From Sternotherus odoratus (lineage: Eukaryota > Chordata > Testudines > Kinosternidae): a DNA stretch of 64,000 bases. The first letter of the stretch is position 1; each line of letters begins with the position of its first letter. The stretch lies in the NCBI GenBank assembly GCA_032164245.1, contig JAVMKO010000020.1, positions 8,521,206-8,585,205 on the forward strand, read 5' to 3'. The translations under genes were made by a program, and so were the position numbers. A model generated the notes under the pieces. That model was not told where the DNA came from. It was given only the letters and a program-made list of their open reading frames with translations, and ran no database searches. Positions 12,561 to 24,125 of this stretch are shown piece by piece.

Positions 12561-13030
12561 AGCGCTTCCCCTCGTCCAATCACTTTGCAAAAAATCTAGC
12601 CATTTGTCCCCACGACATCCCCGAGGCAGGTAAGGATGAGCGTCATTGCAGGGAGGGAGGGGCAGAGGTCACGGGATGGCTCCAGAGTCAGAGTTAGAGC
12701 TGAAAGTAGAGCCGAGGAGATTCTGCCTCCTCGGTAGAGGAGATTTAGAAACCAGACGTTTGGAGGTGGGCCGGAGAGGGTACTAATGGAGGCACTGGAG
12801 AGGATTTCATGCAGCAGGAAGACCGGATAGATTGACTCTCTTGTCCGGCAGATCACCTGATCCACTGCATCTCCCTGCTGCTAAAACCTGTGAACAGGTG
12901 CCTCCAGCTGACCTGACTCCCAAATACCAACTCTTTGGGCTTAGGGAGGAGCTCTTTACAAGAGATGGGGCAGGCTTCTGGCAGTAGGGAAGGAGGACGA
13001 CCCTGTATTGTAGGACTGTGGGAAGGGGCC

Positions 13031-13744
13031 TGTAGCAGGGCGGCGACTCACCCCTGCGGCGCCTCCTGCTGGTTCATCTGGGAATTAGCTCGCCAGCGTC
13101 TGGAGCACCCTCTGCAGGCTGATGTCCCGCTTGCTGCTCTGGCCCCGTGTCCCTCCCTCGACCCCGGTGCCCTCTTCCCTTGGGTGCTGCACCTCTGCAG
13201 TACCCCCTCAGATCTTAGGGTCTCCCCTCCCTGGGGAACCCCCACCTTGCCTCAGTCTAAGCAACTGCCAGTCACCACTTGCCCCCATTCACTTGGGCAG
13301 ACTGCAGTATCATTGCCATTCATCCCAGGCAAGGGGGTTTGGCCTGCTGCCTCTGCCTCTAGAGCTATGGGCGGCCCCCCTGCAACCCCAGTACCCTTTG
13401 TGGGGCCTTCCACTAGGCCCTGCAGCCTGGGGGGTTTCTAGGCCAGAGATTCCTTAGCTCCTCCTGCCTTGCCTCAGCCCTACTTCCCTCTAGGCACCTA
13501 CTCAAGCTCCTAGCAGCCAGGCCTGTCCACCTCTGCAGACAGAGGAGACTCTCTCTCCGGCCCCTGCCTCTCAGCCCTTTCATAAGGGCTGGTCTGTTTG
13601 GGGGGTGGCCACCCAGCTGAGCCTGCTTCCCAATCAGCCCAGCTTTTTCCTATTCAGCCTGGGAGCTGCTTGCTCCCAGCCACAGCCTTTCCCGGGGCTG
13701 TTTTAAGCCACTTTCTGCAGGAGTGGGGCAGCCGCCCCACTACA
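13031..13744 (+). mobile_element. Solo LTR (family A)
   Basis: This 714-bp element begins tgtagcaggg and ends ccccactaca, giving TG...CA termini inside a short inverted TGTAG/CTACA repeat. It is flanked by an exact 5-bp duplication, gggcc, at 13026-13030 and 13745-13749. It has no internal region, so it is a solo LTR left by recombination. A TATA-like block ctttcataaggg lies near 13577. A second copy sits at 41008-41694 in the same orientation. The 168-aa and 111-aa frames inside it are chance products of GC-rich sequence. The 5-bp duplication fits Gypsy-type or retroviral elements; I cannot decide which. Confidence 0.88.
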
Positions 13745-13824
13745 GGGCCCAATGGGAGAAGTGTGCAGGGATGCTTCTTAGCATAGGTAAGCAGAGCCAC
13801 GTGTTGAGTGAGCTTGAGAGAACT

Positions 13825-13990
13825 AAGGATATGTTTACACTTGGAGATGGGAGTTTGATTCCTAGCGCCAGGAGACGCACTCTTGCTAGCTCAAGCTGGC
13901 CTGCTAAAAACAGAGAGTAGCCACAGCAGCGCATCGGAAGCCAGAACCCCCTGAATGTTAATGATCGCTCTGAAAATGACCCCTTGGGAG
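13825..13990. repeat. MITE fragment of the 'tctacact' group
   Basis: The segment beginning 'aaggatatgtttacacttgg' resembles the left end of the elements at 9.1 and 43.5 kb, and shares 'agagtagccacagcag' with the 43.5-kb copy ('aatgtagccatagcag'). No right terminus is found. Confidence 0.45.
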
Positions 13991-15399
13991 AGTCACCTAC
14001 TACCTGAGCACGTTCTGCCTCGGAGCCACGGCAATAGTAATAATACTTGGCCACCTCACCCGGCCATTGTGAGGCTTTAATTAATTAAATGCTTTGAAGG
14101 AGGAGGTGCTGAGCCTCGGAAAAAACTCCTCCGTCGTGAGTGTCATTTCCGTCCTTTCACTCTCCCCACCAGGAGGTTAGCACTGACCCTAATAAATCTG
14201 AAGATTGTAGACTCGGCTTTGGGCACGGCTGCAGGGGCAGAAGATAAAGTCATTCAAACCTTAAAACCTTTATTTTTGGCATGTATGAAGCTGAGGAGTC
14301 TACTGATTCTGCCGGGAACTGAGTAAGAGGAGATCTCTCCCCGCAGATGTATGCCAGTTACGCGTCTCCCTTTCGGACGGTGCAGTAGGTTTCTTTGATG
14401 GCATCTGTCATTGAAAAATCATTCTTCCGCAGCCCCCATGATTTTGATTGTTCTCTCTGATGGAAGTTAGTGACTAAACTTCTATAATGCTTGCATGCCA
14501 CGAGTTCTGGAGCATATCAGTCAGTACTCAGTTCCTTCTCAACTACAGAGGGGTTTCACAATGCTAGTCTTTTTACAGTTGTGCTTCTGAACGGGCTTGA
14601 ATATTTTGGTCCTGAAACGAGTATTAGAAACCACATATATAAGCCATAAACTACAGTTCTGCGCCATAGGGGTTTCGATGAACTGGGAACAACTGTACCA
14701 GGTGGGAGATTGGCAAGGGAGCTTCTTGCCTCTAGATCACTGGGTAGAATCCAGACCAGGCTGGATGAATAGAGTTGTCATCTCTCAGTATTTTGCTGAC
14801 TTATATGGGTGGTCTCAGTCCTGTCTCCACCTCACAAAATTCACCTCTACAGTCTTCACATTTTCTGGGAGCCTTGAATAAACATGAAGCATTAAAGACC
14901 TGCTTTTTCATACACTCTGAAAACTCCGTGCATAGGTAACATGGTGAAAGAAGCTATAGAAAAGACATAGATAGATGTTCTCTCCTTGGTCCGGGGAGGT
15001 CAAAATAGGGGGGCATTGTATGGAGGGGAATTGTGCCTCCCCTGTGCTTAAAGAGAAGGCTTCAATCTTCAGGGATCAAATTTGAGCACCTTATACCAGC
15101 ACTAACTTCCCATTTAAATGAAAGTTATTGGGGGTGGGGGCAAAGCAGCTGAAAAGTTATTGGACATTCCCAAGTCAGTGCTGAAATTTGTCATCATTAG
15201 GAGAGGAGGGAGGAAAAACTGACTGTAATAGTATAGTTGCATAGCTGTAATAAATTCACTTATATGGGGAGGGCAAGTCAGTCGCTCCTTAAACTGGGGG
15301 TGGGGGTGGGGATATTGGCTATGATAGGATAGACGTTAATTTGTGGTCAATCACTTAAAATCTGCATATCAAAGATGGATATGGATATGGTGTGCCAAT
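13991..15399. other. No recognised gene or repeat
   Basis: Unique sequence. A MIR tail-like scrap may lie at 14035-14100. The 94-aa frame at 14597-14881 has no features that identify it. Confidence 0.45.
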
Positions 15400-15414
15400 G
15401 GGGGGGGGGGGGGG
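15400..15414 (+). repeat. Poly-G run
   Basis: Fifteen consecutive G bases. Long G homopolymers like this one often mark slippage or sequencing uncertainty. Confidence 0.9.
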
Positions 15415-15419
15415 AGTTG

Positions 15420-15665
15420 TAATAAAGGCACTGGATGGTGACACAGAAAATCTAGGTTCAATGCCTGGCTCTGCAGCATACCTCAGTTGTGACCTTGGAC
15501 AAATAATAATTTGTGTGCCTCAGTTTCCTATCTATGAAATGGGGATTATAATCCTGTCTCTTTAGACTGTAAACCCTTCAAGACAGGAACTCTCTCTTAC
15601 TATGTGTTTGGATAGCATTTAGCACAATGAGGCCTGAATCTAAATTAGGTCCTGTAGGTGCCACT
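15420..15665 (+). repeat. MIR-like remnant, nearly full length
   Basis: The head 'aaaggcactggatggtgac', the B-box zone 'aggttcaatgcctggctctg', the core 'gtgaccttggacaaataa', 'tgcctcagtttcctatctatg' and the 3' tail 'gatagcatttagcacaatga' occur in the right order. Confidence 0.75.
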
Positions 15666-15828
15666 TATTGCTAGCAAAAAGGAGCCAAAGGGGTTAACAC
15701 CCAAAACAACTGGCTCAACTCTATACATGGTTGGGGCCTTCTATTTATATAGAAATAATAAATGTTTCGATGGGAATGGCGAGATCATGCACTGAGTTTT
15801 AAAGATCCCACAAATTGTTACTTGGTAT

Positions 15829-16395
15829 TATTTCATAGACTCAGACTTTTAAGGTCAGAAGGGACCATTATGATCATCTAGTCTGACCTGCTGCACAATG
15901 CAGGCCACAGAATTTTACCCACCCATTCCTGCAATAAACCTCTCACCTATATCTGAGCTATTGAAGTCCTCAAATCATGGTTTAAGGACTTCAAGGTGCA
16001 GAGAATCCTCCAGCCAGTGACCCGTGCCCCCTGCTGCAGAGGAAGGTGAAAAACCCCTAGGGCCTCTGCCAATCTGCCCCGGAGGAAAATTCCTTCTCGA
16101 CCCCAAATGTGGCGATCGGCTGAACCTTGAGCATGTGGTCAAGACTCACCAGCCAGACCCCCAGGAAAGAATTCTCTGTAGTAACTTAGATCCCCTCCGC
16201 TCCAACTTCCCATCATATGCCACCGGGCCCCTCTATTACAATAGTGAAAGATCAGTTGCCAAAATGATATTATCCTATCACACCATCTCTTCCATAAACT
16301 TATCAAGCTTAGTCTTGAAGCCGGATAAGTATTTTCCCCCCACTGCTTCCTTTGGAAGGCTGTTCCAGAATTTCATTCCCCTGATATGATCAGTT
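15829..16395 (-). mobile_element. CR1 LINE 3' region
   Basis: This is a 567-bp, 5'-truncated copy. Its 3' tail is at low coordinate ('agactcagacttttaaggtc') and the body runs toward 16395 with blocks such as 'ccagccagtgacccgtgccc' and 'cttatcaagcttagtcttga', which I recognise from abundant turtle CR1 copies. Internal frames are broken. The plus-strand 121-aa frame at 16024 is an artefact of this repeat. Confidence 0.85.
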
Positions 16396-16512
16396 GTATC
16401 ATTACTATATATTGTTGTGTATTATAATTAGCCAATTCATTTATTCTTAAAAGTGTGATTTATCCCATTTGACAGAGCTTGCAATGGGATTAGAGTTTGT
16501 TGCGTAAAGTAT

Positions 16513-16706
16513 TAGAATCATAGAATATCAGAGTTGGAAGGGATTTCCAGAGATCAGCTAGTCCAACCCTCTGCTCAAAGCAATCCCCAATTAAATCCAC
16601 CCACAAATTGTTGCCCCATATCCCTAAATGGCCCCCTCAAGGATTGAACTCATAACCCTGGGTTTCATAGGCTAATGCTCAAACCACTGAGCTACCCCTC
16701 TGCCCA
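16513..16706 (-). mobile_element. Turtle tRNA/CR1 SINE
   Basis: On the minus strand the head contains a Pol III A box (tagctcagtgg type) and B box (gagttcaatcc). It continues into 'gagggggccatttagggat' and ends with the CR1-shared tail 'ttctatgattcta'. This head-tail chimera is the classic tortoise Pol III/SINE, retroposed by CR1 machinery. The head is not a functional tRNA. Confidence 0.9.
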
Positions 16707-16720
16707 ATTCATAGAACTGC

Positions 16721-16768
16721 CAGAGATCTCTGTAATTCCAAACCCCAGAGATCTCTGTAATTCCAAAC
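16721..16768 (+). repeat. Tandem duplication, 25-bp period
   Basis: The 23-bp block beginning cagagatctctgtaattcc occurs at 16721-16743 and again at 16746-16768, with no differences between the two. Confidence 0.9.
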
Positions 16769-17969
16769 TGAATATTAACCACAGAGAGATGGAGGGGAAG
16801 GATACACATGTGGACATATGAACTGGCTATTCATAAGTTTGAGCAGCGAACAAATGGATCCGAACGGGGCACAAAGGAAAATCAAAGTGTCCATTTCAGT
16901 CATTCCCCACAGATCTGCTAAAATGGAGGCAGAGAAAGTAATGGAAGAGAGATAATGAGGCCATAACCCCTGTCCGGGGGATTATAAAATTGATCTGATT
17001 TCCACGACAGGATGCCCCTGCCTCAGCTGTTTCGTTTGTCTTACTGGAGTGAAGTTCGTGCTCTTCATTCCAGAAGAAAAATCAGGGCTTCTTTTTGGCG
17101 GGGTTGCTTATCAATTGCTGACTCTTAGGAACTGGAAATTAGTTGGGTGAAGCGCTGACTCGGTGTAAGCCTTGGCAATCCTCAGAGCCCATTTCTGTCG
17201 GGAACATATGTTTAACATCTTCAGTAAGCTCCTGCTTAACCTATTTGCACTGACTAATCCGAACAGATTGGATTTTGTTTTGTTTTTCAACTGTGAATAT
17301 TTATCAGGATGTCTCAAACCTGTTATTTAATCAGGACTCTAGGTAGGAATAGATAGCTGCAGGCAGATCCCGTGGAAGGCTGGATGGAGTCGACAGAGAT
17401 CCTGGAAAGGCTGAGCTTAGAGCTAACAGAACTGTACTTAGGGGACAGTAGGGCTGCAGCATTGGACCTGATGGGGAAGTTTCATTTGTGCACACACGTA
17501 GGAGTAGAAATCCTTGTCGCCTCCCTCATTTGGCCTATACCAGCGTCTGGCACAAGCTAGGGCAGCCCTGAGAGGATGGCTTGGCTTGTCTGCCTGCCTC
17601 GATCACCCATATGCAGCTCCAGAATCTCAAGTTGCAGATTTGCTCCGGACACGCACCTAGTACACCTCGGTCCGCTCCCCTGGCCTCAACTCCTGCCCGA
17701 CCCTTCGCCTGCTTAGGCATGTCCGGAGGTGTGTGGTGGAAACGTGGTAGAACCGGTATAGCTAGGTCCGTGTCTGGGCACGAGGCTTGTTACATAGGTT
17801 GGCCTGAAGTGATGCAGATTTTCAAGAACCGTTGCAGGCTTATGTACTCTACATTCAACTCGATTGAAAACCAGAGATCACTACCTGCACCACTTGTCAT
17901 GTTGGTAGGTTTGAGGAATTTCCTTTAAAAGAGGAAAGCCCTGGATCTAGATTTAAACTACACTAAAAG
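16769..17969. other. No recognised feature
   Basis: Unique sequence. The frame at 17581-17928 is open for 115 codons but lacks any recognisable domain and overlaps an opposite-strand frame. Confidence 0.45.
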
Positions 17970-18232
17970 TGCTCTGACAGGATTCAAAAAAGAACTAGAT
18001 AAGTTCATGGAGGAGAGGTCCATCAATGGCCATTAGCCAGGGTGGGCAGGGATGGGGTCCCTAGCCTCTGTTTGCCAGAAGCTGGGACTGGGCAAGTGGG
18101 GATGGATCACTTGATGATTCCCTGTTCTGTTCATTCCCTCTGGGGCACCTAGCACTGGCCACTGTCAGTAGAGAGGACACTGGCCTAGATGAACCTTTGG
18201 TCTGACCCAGTAGGGCCTTTCTTATGTTCCTT
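17970..18232 (+). mobile_element. CR1 LINE 3' end
   Basis: The plus strand reads 'aactagataagttcatggag', 'ccatcaatggccattagcca' and ends in 'ggtctgacccagtagggcc' and 'tcttatgttcc', a well-known turtle CR1 3' end. The old C-terminal frame (FKKELDKFMEE) is still legible before a stop. Confidence 0.85.
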
Positions 18233-18369
18233 ATTAGTAAAAAGGGACAATAATCGCTCTCTCACGGGGATGTTCTGTGTTCTTAGAGCTGTGGTCCTCT
18301 GATGGAAAGTGTTATACAAGTACAAAAGAATGTGTTGTGGGTACATATCAATTATTAAGTGTTACATTA

Positions 18370-18625
18370 GCACCGAGGTTATAACTGAGGCCAGCACCCT
18401 GTTATGCTAAGTGCTGTACAAACACATAGCAACAGTCAATCCTGCTCCAGTGAATTTACAATCTAAACAGACTGGAAGAATGATTATCCCTATTTTACAG
18501 ATGGGGAAACTGAGGTGCAGAGAGTGACTTGCCCAAGGTGTCATAGGGAATTTGTGTCATAGTCAGGAACTGAATCAAAATCCTCTCATTCCCAAACCAC
18601 TGCCTCAACGACAAGACTATCATTC
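18370..18625 (-). repeat. MIR-like remnant, long form
   Basis: It shows 'ctaagtgctgtacaaacaca', 'gaatttacaatctaaacaga', 'ttttacagatggggaaactg' and 'gacttgcccaaggtgtcata', the long form of the MIR-like repeat on the minus strand. It is one of the better-preserved copies. Confidence 0.75.
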
Positions 18626-20359
18626 CTCCCATCTGTCTGTATAGACATATCCATAGAGACATTTATTTAGCACCAGTACCAATGTGTGTCCTTTACACTA
18701 GTTCCTCTTTCATCCTAAGCAACTGTATTTAGTCCTCTCTTAAATCAAACCCCACAGCCTTGAAAAATCTTGCTGGAACCTCTGTGAAAGGTCTTTCTAG
18801 ACAAGTAAATTTGTGTACAGCCAGAACGCACCAATGGAGAGATCAAATTAATTGACTTTTCCTTCCAGCGAAACATTTTTCATAACATGGGCATCAAAAT
18901 GATCTCATCTGGTACAAATCATCTGCTTACCTTTCTCTTCCCTCCCCACCCTTCTTATAGAAAGAAAAACAAAGGCGTCCTTTAGGAAAGTATTTTGGCT
19001 GTCCGTGTCTCTAACCTAACCGTGACATTTCATCAGTCGGAGACACTCTTGCCTTTCCAATGCCATGAAGTTTTCGGGATGGCTGAGAGTCCACCCAAAG
19101 CAAAGGAGATCAAATTGAACTCTTGCGGCAGGTGTCTCCAGTGGCCTTGTTAAAAGAACTGTTAAAGATTTAGGTTTCTTTTGTACAAACTGGGGCAGAC
19201 CGTAAATTTATTTGGTTCTCTTTGTGGCCCAAAAAACAAAAACACTGAATTACCTGGTAAAAACTCTGCCTGTCCTATGAAAGCCTCCGGGCTGCTCCAA
19301 GTCACGATCCATGTCACCCTCTTTTTTTCCCTCTTCTCCTATAATATTTATCCTGGTTCCCTGCCTAAGCTGCAGATTGACTTTTCCATTTCACCAAGGG
19401 TTCCTCTACTTCTTTACTCGGCAATCTTGCTAAAGGTGAGAGTCTATATCTCCCCCCGAGGCACACACAGAAAACGAACGCATGCATGGGATCATTCCTT
19501 CCTCTTTTCACGCTAGGGTGATGGCACACACCCAGGCCATCAGTGTGCAAAGATGATGTACTGGCGCCCCTTCCGAATTCCTGTACTCAGCCCAGATGGG
19601 GCAGAAATCTGTCTTTAAAACAGCGTCACACTCCCTGTATGCGGGGACTTATTGGAGGCACCTCCAGCCCCCAGTCTGTTAATTTTGGGGCTGCTTTCAG
19701 TTGCATTCTTCTCCCTAAAGGCCATTATGGGCCATACAAAGCAAGGAATAGCCAGAGTGCAGTGCCCTCTCTTCATTCCCCTGCCAAACTCTCTGAGCTT
19801 TCTTGGCAGAATTCCTTTACAAAGGCTGACTCTGAATCCTATTGAATAGAACCTCGTCCCACAGGGAGGAGGACTACGTGCAGGGTAAATTACGATTCTT
19901 CCTGAGTAAGGGTGGGAAGAGTCAAGCCCTTAAATTATAAAATCCTCAGGGCGGGGACACTGTCTTTCAGCGTCGGGCATGTTTTATGGCACCATATAAA
20001 CAAGAACTTCCCCCTCACGTCTCCCCCGACTAGCTCATGATCCCTGCTCTCCATTCTTGAATCTGAACCTCTCACCTTAACCGTAACTTGTATTCCGTGG
20101 CCTCGTCCTTATCGCTTTGTGGCAGTGTAACGACGGCTCAATCCAAAAGTCGGTATTGGTTCATGAAAACCCCCATTGACCTCATTATGGATAAAGACCT
20201 CAGAATATTGCTCCTGTATTACTATTTGTATGATGTTAGCACCTAGAAGCTTTAACCAAGGTAAAGGCTGCCTTATACTGGGTGAGAGAGAGAGTGCTTG
20301 CCTAAGAAGAGTCAAACGCCTGCAACAAAGAGCTTAAATTTTGAATAGACAATTGTAGA
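18626..20359. other. No gene recognised
   Basis: A MIR-tail-like scrap is seen at 19935-19990. Frames at 19181-19516 and 19543-19849 carry no recognisable domain. Confidence 0.45.
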
Positions 20360-20369
20360 GGGATGGCTC

Positions 20370-21730
20370 CGGGCCTTGTCCGTCTGCGGGGCGGTGGGAC
20401 ACCACACGGCCTCGCTCCTCACCCGCAGCTGGGCTGGGGAATACCTAGCTTGTCGTCAGACGCTCAGATCAGACGGGGAAAAGAACAGTTCAGTAAGCCC
20501 GGGCCCTGAGGCAGGGCAGGGCAATATATAAATAGTCTGGGCTCAGACCCTCAGGCAGGGACTGAGGGACTGGTAGCAGGGGTATCTAGTAGAGGGGGAG
20601 ACTGCCACAAGTGAGGGTGGCAGCAGGGTCGGCAACAAATTTGGGGGCCCCCTACTCTGATCATTTGGGGGCCCCCCCGCCCAGCTGGCACTTCCCCCCC
20701 CCCGCAGCTGACAGCGGCCGGGGGGACCACCAGCCCAGCCGAGGCCACCCCCAGCCCCGGCGCTCCCCCCCAACTGACAGCGGCTGGGGGGGAAGCCCAG
20801 CTGGGCCCCCCCCCCAGCCCAGCCGGCGCTCCCCCCCAGCTGACAGCGGCTGGCGGCAGCGCGGGGTCCTGCGGGAGCACGAGCCGCCCTTGCTGCTCCC
20901 CCCCCCGCGCACTTTCTCCCCTGGACTGCGCCGCTGCCGCCGGCCGGGCTCACTGCTCCTGCCGGGGACATGCGCGCTCGTCCGGAGGGAGCCGCGCCGC
21001 CTCCCCGCCCCTTCCCCGCTCTCCAGGACCGGCGACAAGGGGAGATGACTACGGGTACTGCTGTGTACCGGGGCCCCCCTAAAGTCCAGGGCCCAGTACA
21101 GCTCTACCCGTAGTACCCCCCTGTCGCCGGCCCTGGGTGGCAGGGGGGACGCAGCCCACCCACTCCACTGCATCCCAGCCCGGGGCCCTAGCAGCAGCAG
21201 AAGACCTGCCGCTGTCAGTGGGGATCCTGACCGCAACACACTGACATGGGCTCTGATTCTTCCCCTGGGCTACTTCCAGACTCCCCCTCACGCGGTAGCT
21301 GGGTTAGGGCCGTGTCCTCACAGGGCTCTAGGATCACAGGCTCCTCAGGGTCGCTGTCAAGGGGCAGATCCGGCAGCTCCTCTGGATACCAGGCAGGAGG
21401 TAAGCTCGGCTCATCCTCAGGGTAGCTGGCTTGGGGTAGACTTGGTGACTCCTCTGGATAGCGGGTGCTGGGTAGGCTCGGCCAGTTTGCAGGCTCACGC
21501 TGGGTCGTGGAGGCTTCCCGGTCAGGAGCTCCACCAGCAGCGTCTGGCTCCTCTGGTGGCTGCCCCCCACGTGAGCTCCGAGGCGGGCTTTTATACGTCC
21601 GGCCCTGCACTGCGACCTCGGGGGGGGGGGGCGGGTGTAGGATACACTTGCTCCGCCCACTTTGGTGTCTGCGGAGGCTCGTCCGTCTACAGGGCGGTGG
21701 GGCACCACACCGCCTCGCTCCAACACTACA
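20370..21730 (-). mobile_element. Probable LTR-type retroelement with TATA box
   Basis: On the minus strand the element starts TGTAGTGTTGGAG at 21730. It contains a clean TATA box (gtataaaagcc near 21590-21600). A near-identical block of about 45 bp (core gggcggtgg...accacac...gcctcgctcc) occurs at both ends (20380-20425 and 21683-21722), as direct repeats. With the nested MITE removed, about 850 bp remains. No reverse transcriptase is present, so it is either a long LTR or a small non-autonomous element. The exact left end and target duplication are not resolved. Confidence 0.5.
20624..21135. mobile_element. hAT-superfamily MITE nested in the retroelement
   Basis: The 512-bp element begins cagggtcggcaaca and ends tgtcgccggccctg, imperfect inverted repeats matching at 12 of 14 positions. 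It is flanked by an exact 8-bp duplication, ggtggcag, at 20616-20623 and 21136-21143. The interior contains an imperfect tandem repeat with the block 'ctgacagcggc' three times (20706-20860). The long frames on both strands here (142-192 aa) arise from this repeat. Confidence 0.9.
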
Positions 21731-21823
21731 GATAGGAAGGGAAGGAGAGGCACAGTGAGGTAAAGTGACTTGCTCAAGGTCATCCAGCAGGTCAGTGGCA
21801 GAGCAGGGACTCGAACTATCCAA
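21215..21823 (-). CDS. Pro/Glu-rich repeat ORF inside retroelement, doubtful
   Basis: This 202-codon minus-strand frame lies mostly inside the retroelement, downstream of its TATA box. Residues from about 105 contain three or four imperfect repeats of a roughly 15-residue unit with the pattern YPEE.PSLP, followed by an acidic tail (PEEPVILEPCED). The listed start is upstream of the TATA box and inside a MIR-like fragment, so a true start would be further in. The repeat could be a remnant of a gag-like acidic segment, or simply expansion of a GC-rich tandem block. Function unknown. Confidence 0.25.
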   Translation of the reverse strand: MDSSSPCSATDLLDDLEQVTLPHCASPSLPICSVGARRCGAPPPCRRTSLRRHQSGRSKCILHPPPPPEVAVQGRTYKSPPRSSRGGQPPEEPDAAGGAPDREASTTQREPANWPSLPSTRYPEESPSLPQASYPEDEPSLPPAWYPEELPDLPLDSDPEEPVILEPCEDTALTQLPREGESGSSPGEESEPMSVCCGQDPH

Positions 21824-21845
21824 TGTACGACACTCGCTAGTCTAG
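21742..21845 (-). repeat. MIR-like fragment
   Basis: The plus strand reads 'gaggcacagtgaggtaaagt', 'gacttgctcaaggtcatcca' and 'gtggcagagcagggactcga', the reverse of the MIR head and core. Confidence 0.7.
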
Positions 21846-23013
21846 ATGTCGAGGCTTAGGCCTTTCACAGTCACTGGCTTCTGGTGACGGTTGGATGTGT
21901 CTAAGCTTGCCAAGAGTCTATCCCCCAGGACGGTTTTCCCAGTGCCCTCGTTCAAAGGATCCTCCCACCTTCCAAGAACTAGGAGGGTATGGTTCTGGGT
22001 GGCATGTGTTAGGAAATCCCCATACAGTCTGCCACGCTATTGCTGTTCATGACTCAAATGCAGCATTCCAAGCCGCTGGTGCCCTCTGTAATTAAAGTGA
22101 TTGCCACCATAATAAAAGTCCAATTGATGTTCTACTGGTGAGATAGTGACTCTTATTTTGCTATGATTTTCCTCCAAAGGCAATAACCCCTGTGTTGAAC
22201 CAGAGCAATGGCTGAAAGAAGAGCTGGGTTAATATTAACGGAGGGAAATCCAGACTGCATTTTACTCCAGAGATTTCCCTTGAGCTGATTAACCAGCACT
22301 TAATAAATCCACCTGGGGAAAGTTATGGCGCTTCTGGGAGGTTTAAAAAAGGCTTGTCACCCTAGCAGTCCACGGGTTGTGGATCCTTAGCGGCTACCAC
22401 CATAAAGTAAGCGAGAAGTAACAAGCAATGGGACTGTAACTCAAATAAATATTTCAAGTTAAAGCAGCATTTTAAAGTGTGTCGTAAACAGGAGTTGAAA
22501 TTAATCTCAAGATTCAGTGCAGCAGAGGGTTAGAAGCAACATGTTTGAGAGCGTAAGGGTGGGATGAGGAATGTTGGCTTGATAGCAAGCACGACCCTCC
22601 GTTCCCCGCAATGTGTTGACAAAAGCAGGTATTGATGGAAACGGGCCACGTCACCTGGTTCAAATCCCACAAGCGAAGACCCTCACTCTTCACGGACTCG
22701 TGCGCACGTTTAACTTGATGCACCGTGACATCAACTGGACCACGCACTGCGCATCAAACTGAGCATCTGTATAAGTCTTTGTGGGTTCATCGCCTGATAG
22801 CGGAGTCCTCCAAGGACAATCCAGGCCGTTTAGGAGGAGGTGTTTGTGTCAGCACCCAGTTCTCTTCTTTTTGAAGGTGGACCCCGAATCAGTAATGCCC
22901 CAACTTGGCCCTAAGGGGCACTCTGGTGTATTTTGAATGCGGCCTTTATACAGGATTTGCGTTACCCTCCACTGAAATGGGCAACGGGCAACAGCTCCTC
23001 CTTTTCAAAATCC
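21846..23013. other. Unique sequence, possible conserved block
   Basis: No gene is seen. The stretch 22080-22340 is low in CpG and rich in AT words such as taattaaag, ttaatattaa and ataataaaag. This makes it a candidate for conserved non-coding sequence, but only by composition. Confidence 0.4.
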
Positions 23014-23018
23014 CTCAC

Positions 23019-23461
23019 GGGTCACAGGGTCCGCACCGGCCCTGGCTTCTGGTTGGCACAATAAAGGTCTTCACACTGCTGCTTGGTGTTTCACCCAAGT
23101 GTCCTTTATTTACAGTGCTGCTTTCCTGGTTTCAGTGCAACAAAAAGTGCTCTCCCCCAACCCCCCGACAGTTACCCCACTGTCCTGGTTCTGGGGTCTC
23201 CAGGCCCCTGAGGCACCTTACTTGCAACAAGGAGACAGTGTGGCAGTCTCCTATTCCCTGCCAGGCCTTTCCCCTGACTGAGTAGGATTCAGGGCTCTTC
23301 TAGCCCAACCTCAGCTGTGGGCCATTTAGCCTACTCCCTCGCTGCAGGCTGGCCCTCATTAAGGCTCCCAGCTGTGCTCCCTGCCGGCTACTGCCAGCCC
23401 CTGCCCCTGCCCCTCCTGCAGAGGCCGGGCATTCTAGGGGTTTTACCCCTGCCCTGCCACA
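23019..23461 (-). mobile_element. Probable small solo LTR
   Basis: On the minus strand the element begins TGTGGCAGGGCAGGGG at 23461 and has a polyadenylation signal, aaataaagg, near 23108. It is flanked by ctcac at 23014-23018 and 23462-23466. The other terminus reads GG on the plus strand instead of the expected TG, a single change. The 443-bp length and the signals fit an LTR. Frames at 22905-23285 and 23317-23583 are artefacts. Confidence 0.55.
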
Positions 23462-23929
23462 CTCACCCCCAGGGACCTATGCTATGCTCATTTCTCTGCA
23501 ATGTCTGCATAAGATCACTGGGAGAGATAATGAGATGCCATGGGCTTAGCTGCCACGAGACCGTTGATGCAAGTCAACTATAGGGCTCATTCTCAACTGA
23601 TGCAACCACCACCGCTGCTAAAATGTCAGAATGCCTTCAGGAATCAGCTTGTGGATGAAGAGCATCTGGCTCAAGCTGAACTCCGGGAAGACCACAGAGA
23701 TGCCAGTCGGAAAGGGGAGATGCTCGGAAGACGTGGTAAAGCCACTCTCTTGGCCTTCCATCGTAGGCTCGTAACTCCCCTTCGTCAAAGTGGTGCAAAG
23801 CCTCGGGAGGGATCCCGTTGGACTTTGCGCTGAGCTTGGATAACGAGGTAATAACACTTCCCCCCCCCCCCAAATGCCTTTTTTCCCCACCCCCAGCTTA
23901 CTAGGGAACTTGTTTCTTTCCTCCTCGAT

Positions 23930-24125
23930 TGCGCTGCTTTAGCTGGATTATTGTAACTCGTCGTATCTGCAACTGAAGACGACGCACAAGTTCCATGTGG
24001 TACAAAATGTGGCTGCCCAATTTCTCCATAGCTCAGGCCACTATGAGCACGTCAGGCCTGTGATCCGGTCCCTGAAAGTCCCTTTCTGGTGCCAGTGTAA
24101 GGCCTTGGCTCTGTTCAAAAGCAAT
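23930..24125 (+). pseudogene. L2-type LINE reverse-transcriptase remnant
   Basis: The plus-strand translation reads LDYCNSSYLQ, then LKTTHKFHVVQNVAAQFL, then HVRPVIRSLKVPFW. It matches the conserved C-terminal thumb region of L2/Jockey-like reverse transcriptases (LDYCNS...LQ.VQNAAARLL...H.TPVL.SLHWLP). It is a short degraded piece; no catalytic motif is included. Flanking L2 sequence is not recognisable. Confidence 0.75.

Noticed and set aside
13048..13457. 65-168-codon frames on both strands
   Set aside because: They lie inside a solo LTR with TG...CA ends and an exact 5-bp duplication.
20543..21239. 142-192-codon minus frames
   Set aside because: They overlap the tandem repeat inside a hAT MITE and cross its borders.
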